Source of the DNA: Planctomycetaceae bacterium
GTDB taxonomy: Bacteria; Planctomycetota; Planctomycetia; Planctomycetales; Planctomycetaceae
DNA: 64,000 bases
Direction: 5' to 3'
NCBI GenBank assembly: GCA_021732415.1
Contig: JAKFVC010000248.1
Span: 1 to 64,000, forward strand
A program made the position numbers and the translations under genes. Shown here piece after piece: positions 1 to 11,300 of this stretch. Below the pieces are notes generated by a model, which was not told the origin of the DNA, searched no databases, and was given only the letters and a program-made list of their open reading frames with translations. Positions within the stretch are counted from its first letter, which is position 1, and each line of letters opens with the position of its first letter.

Positions 1-1716
<1,716 letters not shown>

Positions 1717-1805
1717 TCGGCCATTGGTCTGCTTACCCCGACCCCGAACTGCTAAAAGGCCGCGATGGGGGGAGACTGCCAACGAAGCGATATGACAGGA
1801 AGGAT

Positions 1806-1919
1806 TTTTGGAACACTGATCTTCACTAATCAACGCTAATCCAGAACATTTCAGGTCGAGACCTCGACGTGATTTTCTTCTTTGATCAGTGTCGATTAGC
1901 GTAGATTAGTGTTCCAAAA
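1806..1919. repeat. Family D inverted repeat, copy 1
   Basis: A pair of arms of about 35 nt in inverted orientation. The left arm begins TTTTGGAACACTGATCTTCA and the right arm ends GTAGATTAGTGTTCCAAAA. The loop is about 40 nt. The same arms recur at 23789-23915. It lies 90 nt after the pyrG stop codon. Confidence 0.85.
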
Positions 1920-1970
1920 AAATCCATTTAGCGAGCTCTGCCAAGTTTCGTTGGCTTCCTTGAATCGGCC

Positions 1971-2066
1971 GGTGTCGGGCCTATGACTTTTCGATATTGG
2001 CCGATCATCTCGTCCTGCAATCCGAGTCCTAGCCGGCCAATATCGAAAATTCGTACGCCCGACACC
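1971..2066. repeat. Family K inverted repeat
   Basis: Inverted arms pair GGTGTCGGGC with GCCCGACACC at the outside and TCGATATTGGCCG with CGGCCAATATCGA inside, separated by a loop of about 30 nt. Only one copy is seen in the window. The rest of the gap up to 2391 holds no convincing gene, although a spurious 64-codon frame exists at 2211-2405. Confidence 0.8.
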
Positions 2067-2391
2067 TCGGTCACGTCAGGTGTCAAACCTGCGTGATCGG
2101 AATTTAAGGCAGACCTTGCATAATTGTCACAATTTCCGTCCGACTTTGATAATAGATCCCATGTCTGGACTGAATTGTGATCCGATTGTGTGATGTAAGT
2201 TGCTGGTGGTATGAGCCTTACGTTGCAATCGCAATTGAGTCTTGTGACGCTGGGTAGTATCCGAAGTTCGCCTCGAAACGCCCGCCTAAGTTCGTTTCCG
2301 AGTTTGCAAGATCGGTGTTGGCCGATAAAATTTCCGGACTCTGCGTTTTTTGAGGTAGAGTTGTCAAAAAGCATCACGGCTACAGGAGATC

Positions 2392-5328
2392 GTGCGCCTG
2401 GCTGAGGAGTGTTCCTCGCGCGTCGCGGTTCCTGATGTGATGTCTGGCCCTGCATCCCCCCGCCTGCTCATGTCGCACGAAGCAATGCTTACCGGTTGTG
2501 AGAATCTCGCCTTCATTGAAGACCTGTATTCCAACTACATCCAAAATCCGCAGTCTGTGGCGCCCGAATGGCAGAGCTATTTCGGCCAGATGCTGAATGG
2601 CGACCGAGCCACCGCGACTGCGCAGATTGGTCCGTCATTCTCGCCGCCGTCGCTCTTCGGGGCCCGGAACGGCCACGCCAATGGCAATGGTCACGCGGGG
2701 ACGAACGGCTCGAACGGCAGTTCCGCCGCACACGATATGGAAGTCGCCATCCGTCAGGAAAAGGTGACGCAGCTGGTCCGCAACTATCGCATGCGCGGCC
2801 ACCTGTTTGCCAAGGTCAACCCCTTGGGTGAGCGGGCTACGACCAGTGAAACGTGGCGCGATGAAAAGCATCTCGATCCCCGGCACTTCGGGTTCACTGA
2901 CGCCGACATGGGTCGCCGGTATTCGACTGTGGGCATGGGCGGCGCCGACAATCTCACGTTGGGCGAAGTTCTGAAGCGATTGCAGTCGACCTACTGCCGC
3001 TACATCGGCGTGCAGTTCATGCATATTGATAATGTGGCCGAACGCGAATGGCTGCAGAACCGGATGGAGCAATCCGAGAACCGCATTCATCTCAGTCAGA
3101 CAGCGCAGTTCCGCATTCTGACCCGTTTGACGGATGCCTCGACATTCGAAGACTTTTTGAGGACTAAGTTCAAATCGGCCAAGACCTTTTCACTGGAAGG
3201 GGCCGAGAGTCTGATTCCGTTGCTCGACATGGCGATTGAAAAGGCGGGCGATCAGGGTGTTGACGAGATCGTCCTGGGGATGGCCCACCGTGGTCGCTTG
3301 AACGTGCTGGCGAATATTCTCGCCAAGGACAAATCGCAGATCTTCCGCGAAGTGGCCGACCTCGATCCTCACTTGTACGAGCAACGCGGTGACGTGAAGT
3401 ACCACCTCGGACACAGCCGCGACTGGACGACGATGTCCGGGAAGAAAGTGCATCTCTCGATGTGCTTCAACCCCAGCCATCTGGAGTTCGTCAACCCGGT
3501 CGCTTTGGGACGTACCCGCGCCAAGCAGAATGGCGGCGGCGATACCAATCACTCGCGAGTCCTGGCACTGCAGATTCACGGCGATGCCGCGTTTGCTGGT
3601 GAAGGTGTGATTCAAGAGACGCTCAATCTGAGCCAGTTGAAGGGCTACGAAACGGGTGGCTCGCTGCACATCATCATCAACAATCAGATCGGCTTCACGA
3701 CCGGTCCGGACGAAGCCCGTTCGACGCAGTACTGCACCGACATTGGCAAGATGTTGCAGATTCCGATCTTCCACGTGAACGGCGAACATCCCGAAGCCGT
3801 GGCTCAGGTTGTCAATCTGGCGATGGACTTCCGCCGCGAGTTCAAGCGCGATGTCATCATCGACATGTACTGCTATCGCCGTCACGGCCACAACGAACAG
3901 GACGAACCCCGGTTCACTCAGCCGCTGACCTATAAGCTGATCGATCAACGCGATGGTGTTCGCGAGACGTATCTGGACCATCTCGTCACGCTGGGTGGTG
4001 TGACGATGGATCAAGCGGAATGGGTCGCGGAAGAGACCCGCCGTGACATGGAAATGCAGTTGGAGCGTGGTACCTCCAGTGACTACAAGCCGCACTCGGA
4101 TACGCTGGGCGGCCAATGGAAGGCTTATTGCGGAGGCGCTGACAAGGATACGCCGGACGTCGTTACCGGCGTGCCGGTCGAGCAGTTATCGGCACTGATG
4201 AAGAAGATGGTGGAGGTCCCGGCTGACTTCCACGTTCATCCTCGCTTGAAGTCAATGGTCCTGGATGCTCGCGTCGAAATGGCCGACGGCAAGAAACCGC
4301 TCAACTGGGGTGCTGCCGAATTGCTGGCTTATGGCAGTCTGGCTGTGAATAAGACACACGTACGACTGAGCGGTCAGGATTGCGGTCGCGGGACGTTCAG
4401 CCATCGTCAAGCGGTCTGGCACGACGTCGAGAACGGCAATACCTATTGCGGCCTCAAGCACTTGGCACCGGATCAGGCCCCTGTCGACATCTTCAACAGT
4501 CCGCTGTCTGAAGTCGGCGTCATGGGATTCGAATATGGCTACAGTCTCGATTACCCATCGGGTTTGATCCTGTGGGAAGCCCAGTTCGGCGACTTCGTGA
4601 ACGTGGCTCAAGTGATCATCGATCAGTTCATAGTCAGTGCCGAAGAGAAGTGGAAGCGACTGAGCAGTCTGGTCTTGTTGCTGCCGCATGGATACGAAGG
4701 GCAGGGCCCGGAACATTCCAGCGCCCGTCTCGAACGATTCTTGGCGCAATGTGCCGAGGACAACATTCAGGTCATCCAACCCACGACGCCAGCGCAAATC
4801 TTCCACGCCTTACGTCGTCAGGTGATGCGTCCGATTCGCAAGCCGTTGATCGTGATGACTCCGAAAAGTTTGTTGCGTCTGCCAGAAGCTTCTTCCTCAT
4901 TGGAGGACATGGCGACTGGCACGTTCCAGCGGATTCTGCCTGATCAGCATCCCAGCTTGAAGAAACCGAAACGCATTCTGCTGTGCAGCGGCAAGATCTA
5001 CTATGAGCTGGCAGCAGAACGCGAAAAGCTGACGCGCGACGATGTGGCGATCCTGCGCGTCGAGCAACTCTACCCATTGCGTCCCGAGCATCTGGAAGCC
5101 GCCATGGCACCGTATGCCGCGGGGACTCCGGTCCATTGGGTCCAGGAAGAGCCGGAGAACATGGGTGCCTGGTGGTACATGCGAATCCACTTCGGCGAGC
5201 AATTGCTGGGGCGCTATCCGTTCTCGGTAGTCGCCCGCGGTGAATCGGCCAGCCCGGCGACGGGTTCGCACAAGAGCCATCACAACGAACAGCACAAGAT
5301 TCTGGATCAGGCGTTCGCCGGGTTATAG
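2392..5328 (+). CDS. sucA: 2-oxoglutarate dehydrogenase E1 component
   Basis: The thiamine-diphosphate-dependent E1 subunit of the 2-oxoglutarate dehydrogenase complex decarboxylates 2-oxoglutarate in the TCA cycle and passes the succinyl group to E2. It is about 978 aa. The N-terminal E2-interaction segment is visible (NLAFIEDLYSNYIQNP), followed by a low-complexity Gly/Asn/Ala linker around residues 85-112. The catalytic core includes GMAHRGRLNVL, IHGDAAFAGEG and the C-terminal transketolase-like part (RLERFLAQCAEDN). The chosen start is GTG 2392 with AGGAG just upstream at unusually short spacing; ATG 2440 or 2470 are alternatives and would remove a non-conserved tail. The E2 and E3 genes are not adjacent. 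An intrinsic terminator follows. Confidence 0.96.
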   Translation: MRLAEECSSRVAVPDVMSGPASPRLLMSHEAMLTGCENLAFIEDLYSNYIQNPQSVAPEWQSYFGQMLNGDRATATAQIGPSFSPPSLFGARNGHANGNGHAGTNGSNGSSAAHDMEVAIRQEKVTQLVRNYRMRGHLFAKVNPLGERATTSETWRDEKHLDPRHFGFTDADMGRRYSTVGMGGADNLTLGEVLKRLQSTYCRYIGVQFMHIDNVAEREWLQNRMEQSENRIHLSQTAQFRILTRLTDASTFEDFLRTKFKSAKTFSLEGAESLIPLLDMAIEKAGDQGVDEIVLGMAHRGRLNVLANILAKDKSQIFREVADLDPHLYEQRGDVKYHLGHSRDWTTMSGKKVHLSMCFNPSHLEFVNPVALGRTRAKQNGGGDTNHSRVLALQIHGDAAFAGEGVIQETLNLSQLKGYETGGSLHIIINNQIGFTTGPDEARSTQYCTDIGKMLQIPIFHVNGEHPEAVAQVVNLAMDFRREFKRDVIIDMYCYRRHGHNEQDEPRFTQPLTYKLIDQRDGVRETYLDHLVTLGGVTMDQAEWVAEETRRDMEMQLERGTSSDYKPHSDTLGGQWKAYCGGADKDTPDVVTGVPVEQLSALMKKMVEVPADFHVHPRLKSMVLDARVEMADGKKPLNWGAAELLAYGSLAVNKTHVRLSGQDCGRGTFSHRQAVWHDVENGNTYCGLKHLAPDQAPVDIFNSPLSEVGVMGFEYGYSLDYPSGLILWEAQFGDFVNVAQVIIDQFIVSAEEKWKRLSSLVLLLPHGYEGQGPEHSSARLERFLAQCAEDNIQVIQPTTPAQIFHALRRQVMRPIRKPLIVMTPKSLLRLPEASSSLEDMATGTFQRILPDQHPSLKKPKRILLCSGKIYYELAAEREKLTRDDVAILRVEQLYPLRPEHLEAAMAPYAAGTPVHWVQEEPENMGAWWYMRIHFGEQLLGRYPFSVVARGESASPATGSHKSHHNEQHKILDQAFAGL

Positions 5329-5360
5329 GCGAGTGCTGGTTCGATAACGAATAGAGCGAA

Positions 5361-5390
5361 AGGCCCCATGAGTTTCATGGGGCCTTTTTT
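5361..5390 (+). terminator. Rho-independent terminator of sucA
   Basis: A perfect stem GGCCCCATGA / TCATGGGGCC with a 3-nt loop is followed directly by six T residues, 33 nt after the sucA stop. It is one of few classical terminators in the window. Confidence 0.92.
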
Positions 5391-5456
5391 GTAGCCCGAC
5401 TCTCCGAGTCGGGAACTTTTTGATTCATGCACCCGACTCAGAGAGTCGGGCTACGG
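5391..5456. repeat. Family B inverted repeat, copy 1
   Basis: The left arm is GTAGCCCGACTCTCCGAGTC and continues GGG; the right arm is its near-perfect inverse ending GAGTCGGGCTACGG. Each arm also folds alone (CCCGACTC with GAGTCGGG). It directly abuts the sucA terminator. Other copies lie at 7149-7223, and half copies at 29066 and about 6426. Confidence 0.9.
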
Positions 5457-5866
5457 AATCCCCGCTGGTAAAGGATTTTCACCAATCCTGGCAACTTGTT
5501 TCACCGATATTTCATGGTAAGAAGACCTGTGGATTGCATGTCATGACGATCAAGTTGCCTCTGCGGACTGTGCATGTTGCCGATTTTCAACGTGTTGGTA
5601 ATTTGAGTCTTTTCGCAAATTATCTGTAAAAAAACTTGTCCGCAGTTTAACGGGATACTATATTCGGATGACTCAATTGAATTTTGTGTGAAGATTGCGG
5701 TCGTGACAGACCGCCGCTGACCAGTGAAGAATGTGGCGAATGGATCGCCCACCCGCCGACGTTGCTGCTGAGTTGACCTGCCTCGCGAAGTGCGCTCTCG
5801 CTGTGGACAGTCTGACGAAAGACCGCCTACCAGAAGAGTGGCACCCCGTTTCTTACAGGGTGAACC

Positions 5867-6316
5867 ATGCCGTTTGATTGCGACCTGCCTGCCAGTGATT
5901 GCATCTTTGTTTCGGGCCTGACCCAGGCCTTGGAACATAAGTGGATAGCCAGCCAAGCCTATGGCGAGGATCTGGGAATGCTCCTGATCCGTGACTGGTG
6001 CCAGCGTCATTGGCGTACCTTCCAACGTTTTCGCCGCATCGAGCATCTGTTCGGCGAGTCCCGTTTCCATCAATTTCCGGCCTCGGAATTTGGCGTCTGG
6101 AAAGGTCGAGTCCGCGAACAAGGCTCATTGTTCGACATTATTCTCGGTGCGTTCGAATGTGGCATGGAGAATCTCGAATTTGTGAATTGGGCCTGCCTGC
6201 AACGGCTCCCTCAAGCTGAATCTTACGAGCTGTTTACGCTCCTCGATCCCAACTGCGTGCGGATGGACCAGGCCAAGATTCTGCAACTCGCGAAAGAGCG
6301 GTTGGTTCTCGCCTGA
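5867..6316 (+). CDS. Hypothetical protein, 149 aa
   Basis: I do not recognise this protein. It is soluble-looking, with no signal peptide or membrane segment, and rich in aromatic residues (HKWIASQAYG, RHWRTFQRFRR). It ends in a helical segment (AKILQLAKERLVLA). The ATG at 5867 is preceded by CAGGGTGA, a plausible ribosome binding site. A long frame on the opposite strand covers the same region, but it has poor composition and no start signal. The gene stands alone, with palindromic repeats on both sides. It is probably a real lineage-specific gene. Confidence 0.65.
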   Translation: MPFDCDLPASDCIFVSGLTQALEHKWIASQAYGEDLGMLLIRDWCQRHWRTFQRFRRIEHLFGESRFHQFPASEFGVWKGRVREQGSLFDIILGAFECGMENLEFVNWACLQRLPQAESYELFTLLDPNCVRMDQAKILQLAKERLVLA

Positions 6317-6340
6317 GTATCGCTGATTCCTCCACGCCCC

Positions 6341-6450
6341 CGTGGCAGACGCTGCCAGCGTCTGCGTCCCGATGGTGGCTGCTTCGAGCCCGGTGAAGAA
6401 TCTAGGGACTTACGCTGCCTGGCTCCCCCGACTCAGAGAGTCATGCTGCA
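6341..6450. repeat. Family M hairpin and a family B fragment
   Basis: GCAGACGCTGCCAGCGTCTG (6345-6364) is a self-complementary hairpin; a close relative lies at 63496-63526. A decayed half of family B (CCCGACTCAGAGAGTC) sits at about 6429-6444. Together they fill the gap between two genes. Confidence 0.7.
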
Positions 6451-6508
6451 GCGCTCTGGATTCGTTTGAGACCTCCCCCTACCATGCGTGCGGAGGACTC
6501 CACGAGCT

Positions 6509-7147
6509 ATGTACGAACAATTCTTCGCGGCCATCTCGGACTTTATCCACGACAACTGGATGAAGGTGTTGACCGGTTTCGTCCTGATGGGGCTGGGCTG
6601 GTTTTTTGGGAAGCGCAAGGCGCGAGCCGATTGGCGGAAGCGTGAGTTTTTTCACCGGTTGAATGTCTCGTTGAATCTGCTGATTCCGGGCGAGCCGCTG
6701 CAGATTCGCACGTTGCTCGAAAAGACGTGTGAAGATGTGTTCTTGAATATCGTGGCAACCGATGCAGTTGCCGCCGCAGCCCGGCAGACTCGGCCGGATA
6801 ACCCACTGCTCCCTTTGCCGCAGTCGGATTACTGGCAGTATCTCAATGCGGTGTTGAATGAAGTCTCCGAACAGTTCTCGGTGGGCGAAATTCGCCGGGA
6901 CCTGGGTTTGCCGGTCACGCGTGGCAAATACCTGATTTGCCTGACGTGCGAATGTGCCGGAGAAATGCGGACTCGCAAAGTCCGGGCGATGGTCATTCAG
7001 AAAAAGCATCTGGAGAATTTTCCCGCGGTGCAGCCGAAGCTGGAACATGCGTCGCACATTACGCGCTGGGAGACGTTGCGGGTTCTGTCCGAACAGTACA
7101 AGAAGAACCCGTGGCAGTTTATTGAGCTGGAATTATCGGTGGCGTGA
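6509..7147 (+). CDS. Hypothetical membrane-anchored protein, 212 aa
   Basis: Unknown function. After a short N-terminal helix (MYEQFFAAISDFIHDNW) comes one predicted membrane segment (VLTGFVLMGLGWFFG) and then a basic stretch (KRKARADWRKR), which fits a single-pass protein with a cytoplasmic C-terminal domain of about 180 residues. The frame extends upstream to a GTG at 6488, but the ATG at 6509 has GGAGG upstream and avoids a poor leader. A family B palindrome begins two bases after the stop codon. Confidence 0.75.
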   Translation: MYEQFFAAISDFIHDNWMKVLTGFVLMGLGWFFGKRKARADWRKREFFHRLNVSLNLLIPGEPLQIRTLLEKTCEDVFLNIVATDAVAAAARQTRPDNPLLPLPQSDYWQYLNAVLNEVSEQFSVGEIRRDLGLPVTRGKYLICLTCECAGEMRTRKVRAMVIQKKHLENFPAVQPKLEHASHITRWETLRVLSEQYKKNPWQFIELELSVA

Positions 7148-7148
7148 C

Positions 7149-7223
7149 GTAGCCCGACTCTCTGAGTCGGGTGTGTATTGAATGATTGACGAAAAACTCC
7201 CGACTCAGAGAGTCGGGCTACGG
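7149..7223. repeat. Family B inverted repeat, copy 2
   Basis: The outer arms are GTAGCCCGACTCTCTGAGTC and the inverse ending AGAGTCGGGCTACGG, with a loop of about 29 nt. Each arm is also a local hairpin. It starts 2 nt after the preceding stop and ends 12 nt before the next start codon, so it fills the whole intergenic gap. Confidence 0.92.
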
Positions 7224-7235
7224 AAGAATATTAAG

Positions 7236-8036
7236 ATGAATCAGGGACCGGCGATTGACGCGGACTTGTTGAAGACCGCAGTCGCGGCAGCTTTGGCCGG
7301 AGGCGCTGTCCTCAAGGAATGGTTCCACAAAGTCACGGCCACTTCCAAGTCGTGTGCAGCTGACATCGTCACCGAGGCTGATGTGGCCTCACAGCGTGTC
7401 ATTCATGATCTAATCCTGCGACGTTATCCCGAACACAATTTCCTCGGCGAAGAGGGGCTGCAGCGAACCGACGGGAAGGATCCGTACCGCTGGGTCATCG
7501 ATCCGCTCGATGGAACCTCGAACTACTTCCACGGCTATCCCTATTTCGCAGTCTCGATCGGTGTCGAGTTAAACGGCGAACTGGTGGTCGGGGTCATTTA
7601 TGATCCGACGCGGGAAGAACTTTTCACGGCGCAGCTTGGTCAGGGTGCGTATCTCAATGACGAGCGGTTGCATGTCAGTCATACCGACCGGTTGGCTCAA
7701 TCGTTGCTCGTCGCCAGTTTCCCGCCCGGTGTCACGGCGGACGCTCCGCCGATTCAGCAGTTTTTGAGGATTCTGCCGCATTCGCAGACAATACAGCGCA
7801 CGGGTTCCGCGGCCTTGAATCTCGCCTATCTGGCGACGGGACGGCTCGACGGCTTCTGGTCGCACAGTCTGAAGGCCTGGGATATGGCGGCCGGGGTGTT
7901 GATCGTCCACGAGGCTGGTGGCAAGGTGACCCGGATGAGCGGCCAGCCGCTGGCTTTAGAGATTCCGGACCTTTTGGCCACAAACGGCTCGATTCATGAC
8001 GCCCTGCGGGATCTGCTGAGTGCTCCGATTCAGTAG
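7236..8036 (+). CDS. Inositol-monophosphatase-family phosphatase
   Basis: A Mg-dependent phosphatase of the IMPase/SuhB/histidinol-phosphatase superfamily (266 aa). Metal-binding motifs are clear: the first glutamate in NFLGEEGL, then WVIDPLDGTSNYFHGYP, and the C-terminal SLKAWDMAAGVLIVHEAGG. The substrate could be inositol phosphate, histidinol phosphate, NADP or 3'-phosphoadenosine phosphate; sequence inspection cannot decide. The frame is open upstream to 7182, but those codons lie in the family B repeat, so the ATG at 7236 is chosen. The ribosome binding region (GGAAGAATATTAAG) abuts the repeat, so the hairpin could affect initiation. Confidence 0.9.
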   Translation: MNQGPAIDADLLKTAVAAALAGGAVLKEWFHKVTATSKSCAADIVTEADVASQRVIHDLILRRYPEHNFLGEEGLQRTDGKDPYRWVIDPLDGTSNYFHGYPYFAVSIGVELNGELVVGVIYDPTREELFTAQLGQGAYLNDERLHVSHTDRLAQSLLVASFPPGVTADAPPIQQFLRILPHSQTIQRTGSAALNLAYLATGRLDGFWSHSLKAWDMAAGVLIVHEAGGKVTRMSGQPLALEIPDLLATNGSIHDALRDLLSAPIQ

Positions 8037-8160
8037 AGTCATCCGATCCGCCGGAACGCAGCGGCACACCCCTCTGAATCTCACTAACCGGTAGGGTTTC
8101 CCGCTTTCTCCCCGCTTGCGCAGGCGCTATGATAGAGTGTCTGGAATTGCGCCCCGATTT

Positions 8161-8353
8161 CGTGGGACGGGTCTCCAGGCCCGTCAGTCCGGCGTGCGAT
8201 CGGATTCCGGTTACGGCTTTGTCAAAGCTAGGAATTGGGGTGCCACTGGCTGGGCCAGTGCTTTTTCGCGAGAGCTCATCAAGGCATCGTCCAAGATTGA
8301 AATGATTTCGCACGCCAAATGGGGACGGACGGGCCAGGAGACCCGTCCCACGG
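8161..8353. repeat. Family A inverted-repeat element, copy 1
   Basis: The outer arms start CGTGGGACGGGTCTCCAGGC and end GGAGACCCGTCCCACGG. Pairing extends inward (GGCGTGCGA with TCGCACGCC). The loop holds a degraded copy of the GGTGCCACTGGC hairpin family (about 8238-8265) that is complete at 33823-33889. Confidence 0.9.
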
Positions 8354-8389
8354 TTGCGTCCGCCTGTTTCTCCTGCAGCGAATAGTCTT

Positions 8390-11300
8390 ATGAATGTGCG
8401 GCACGGGATCGTCTGGCTGACACTCTTCTGCGTTTGGAACGCGGCCGGGTTGTTGCACGCGCAGACGCCGCCAGGGCCCAAGCCCGAAGCCGCTCCAGGA
8501 ACATCCGCTGAAAAGCCGACTCCCCCGAAGCCTGCCGGTAGTGACGTCATCCCGCTGAAGAACGCGAATGGTGAGGTCGTCCCCCTGTTGCGGACTCCCT
8601 TGCTGGAAGAAGTGCTGGCGGAATTAGCAGCGCGACGGCAACGCTTGGCCCCGGAACCGACTCAGTGGAGCGTCGCCGGAATTTCCCTGGTCGGCACGGC
8701 GGACGGCGATCACGCGGTCTTGCAGACGACGTTGCAAATTCAGCTCTTGGTCGACTCGAAGTGGATCAAGGTCCCACTGCGACTCACCGAAGCCACGCTG
8801 CAGGATCAATCCTACACGGGCCCCGGGGAAGCCACGTCCGGCGGGATCGATCCCGATCAGGGCTACCTGTGGTATTTGAAGGGGAAGGGGCTGCATGTCC
8901 TCAAGCTCAATCTCATTGTGCCGATCCGCAAGGAACTTCCGGCTCGTCGGCTGCAGTTGACTTTGCCGCCCACGGTGGTCAGCGAATTGAAGCTGCGCGT
9001 CCCGGTGCCGCGCCTCACCGCCAAGGCCGACGAACAGAGCCGGGCGCGGTTGATCCTGACCCCGACGGCTGACGGAGCGACCACCATCGAGATGCTCGGT
9101 CTGGGATCGCGGCTGGATGTGACTTGGCAGCCGCAGCCTGATTTGGGAACGGTGGAGACCGTACTCGAAGCCCGCACGGCCATCACGGCCACGGTCGACG
9201 GCCGGGCTGTGCTGATGGAAGCCAATCAACGGCTGGGGGCCTTGCAGGGCAACTTCAATCAGGTGCAAGTTCGCTTGCCTCGTGGCGGTGAGTTGCTGAA
9301 GGTCGAAGGGGAGCTCTACAAAGAGCACGCGGTGGATGCCAAGGATCCCTCGCAGGTGACCGTCACTCTGAAAGAGGCCGTGTCGAGTGCCTTCCCCGTG
9401 GATTTGAAATGGACGGTGCGCGTCGAGATCCCCGCGAAATCTGAACGCGTCCTATTGGAAGGTTTCGAAGTTGCCAAAGCCAAAATCCAGACGGGGCATC
9501 TCGCGCTGCGGTTGGTCGGTGACTATCGTCTCGAGAGGATTGACGGTCAGAATCAGTTCGTCCAGCGCGACAATCTGAGTACGCTCGAAAAAGCGCTGCC
9601 TCCCTTCCCCAGCCGCGAGGATGTGTCGAGTGCCTATTCGATCTTAAGGCAGCCCTTCCAGTTGGCGTTCAATCTGCAGCCGGAGAAACCGCATATCACG
9701 GTGAAGCCGCGGCTGTTTCTGGCGGTTAACTCGGATCGCATGGAGTTGTACGGCGAATATGACGTGCAGGTTTATCGCTGGGGTATTGAAGAGGTGAAGT
9801 TTGCCTGGCCCGGCTGGAAGGAAGAAGGCTGGAAGCTCGACCCGATCGCGCCGCCGAATCAAGTTGAAGAGACCAAGCTGGATGATCCGGCCGAGATTCT
9901 GGTGAAGCTGATTGAACGCAAGGTCGGGCCGGTGGTGCGTGTCAACGATCGCGCCTCGGCGACAGAACCCAAGCAATTCACGCTGTTGCTGCATGCGTCG
10001 CGGGCTTTGCCGGCGGGGCAGGCCGCGCAGGAATTTACGTTGCCCGGAATGCCCGGGGCCAATGTCATGCCGGCCGATTTTGTGATGGTACTGGCGGACA
10101 ATCTGGAAGCCGACTTGCGACCGCTGGGTGAAACCGTGTCGAGCCTGCAGACGGTCTCTCAAACGAATCTGGTCCCGCTCCCCGCGAACTTGGTCGACTT
10201 GCGCCGACGCGATTTTCGGCTCGATGCGGCCCGGGCGAAGTTCTCGGTGGCGACGACCCTGCAAAAGCAGCGGATCGGGACTCAGACGGACGTGGAGCTC
10301 AGTCTGGATGGGACGGAATTGCAGTTGCAGCAGCGGATTTCCTATGACGTCGCTTATGAGCGCCTGTCACAAGTTCTGTTGATGGTCCCAGAAAAGTTGG
10401 ACGGCCGGGTGACCTTCAGTGTCGCCGTGGATGGTCAGGCGGCGAATCTGGTCCCCATTATGCCCATCGATACCGGCTTGGTGGTGGGGACTCGTAAACA
10501 GAAGCGACTGGCCCTGGAAGCTCTGCGGATCGGGAAATTCGATGTGATCGTGCAGGGTTCGCTGCCGGTCAGTGCACCGATGGGGGGCGCGACGGCCACC
10601 ACCGATGTCCCCCTGGTACAGTCCTACGATGCCGAGTACACCAGCGTGCGAGTTCGCGTGCAGAAACCCAAGCGGCAACGGCTGACAATCGTCGGTGAAG
10701 GTTGGACCCCGCAAGCTCCGCAGAACGGGGCGTCGGTCTGGTTGGCGACCGCGAAGCAATCGGCTCTCGACCTGCAAGTGGAACAATCCGACGGAGCGTG
10801 GCAACAGGGTGTCGCCGTACCACGGTGCCTGGTGCAGGCGGTGTTTTCTCCCTTGGGAGAGGTCTACTGCCAGGCCCAGTATCAGCTCGCGGGGCAACCG
10901 ACTGTGCTGCGTGTCACGTTTCCCGCGGGGAGTACGCCGGGCCGGATTCGCTGGGGGCAGACTCCGCTGGAAGGGGTCCATATCCTGCCGACCGCGGGGA
11001 CTCCGGGTCAGTATCAGTTGACTCTTCCCGAGACCGAATCAGAGGACTCGGAACGGCTGTTGACGATTGCCTACCAGTTGCCGAAACAATCACCGCTGGG
11101 AGTGGGCGCCGAACGACGTCTGGCCGTCCCGGAGATCATGTCCGACGGCACGCAGACTCAGACCTTCTGGCAAATCCTGTTGCCGGCTGACCAGCACCTG
11201 TGGACCTTGCCCGCAGGGTTGACTCCCGAGTTTGACTGGCAGCGCGTCGGCGGCTGGTGGAGTCGCCTCCCTCGGCAATCGCCTGCAGAATTGGAGCAAT

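Noticed and set aside
2211-2405. 64-codon plus-strand frame before sucA
   Set aside because: No ribosome binding site and random-looking composition; overlaps the sucA start region.
3190-4116. 308-codon frame antisense to sucA
   Set aside because: Shadow of the GC-biased codons of sucA; no homology recognised.
5501-6121. 206-codon minus-strand frame
   Set aside because: It overlaps the 149-aa plus-strand gene, which has the better start signal and composition; the upstream part is intergenic.
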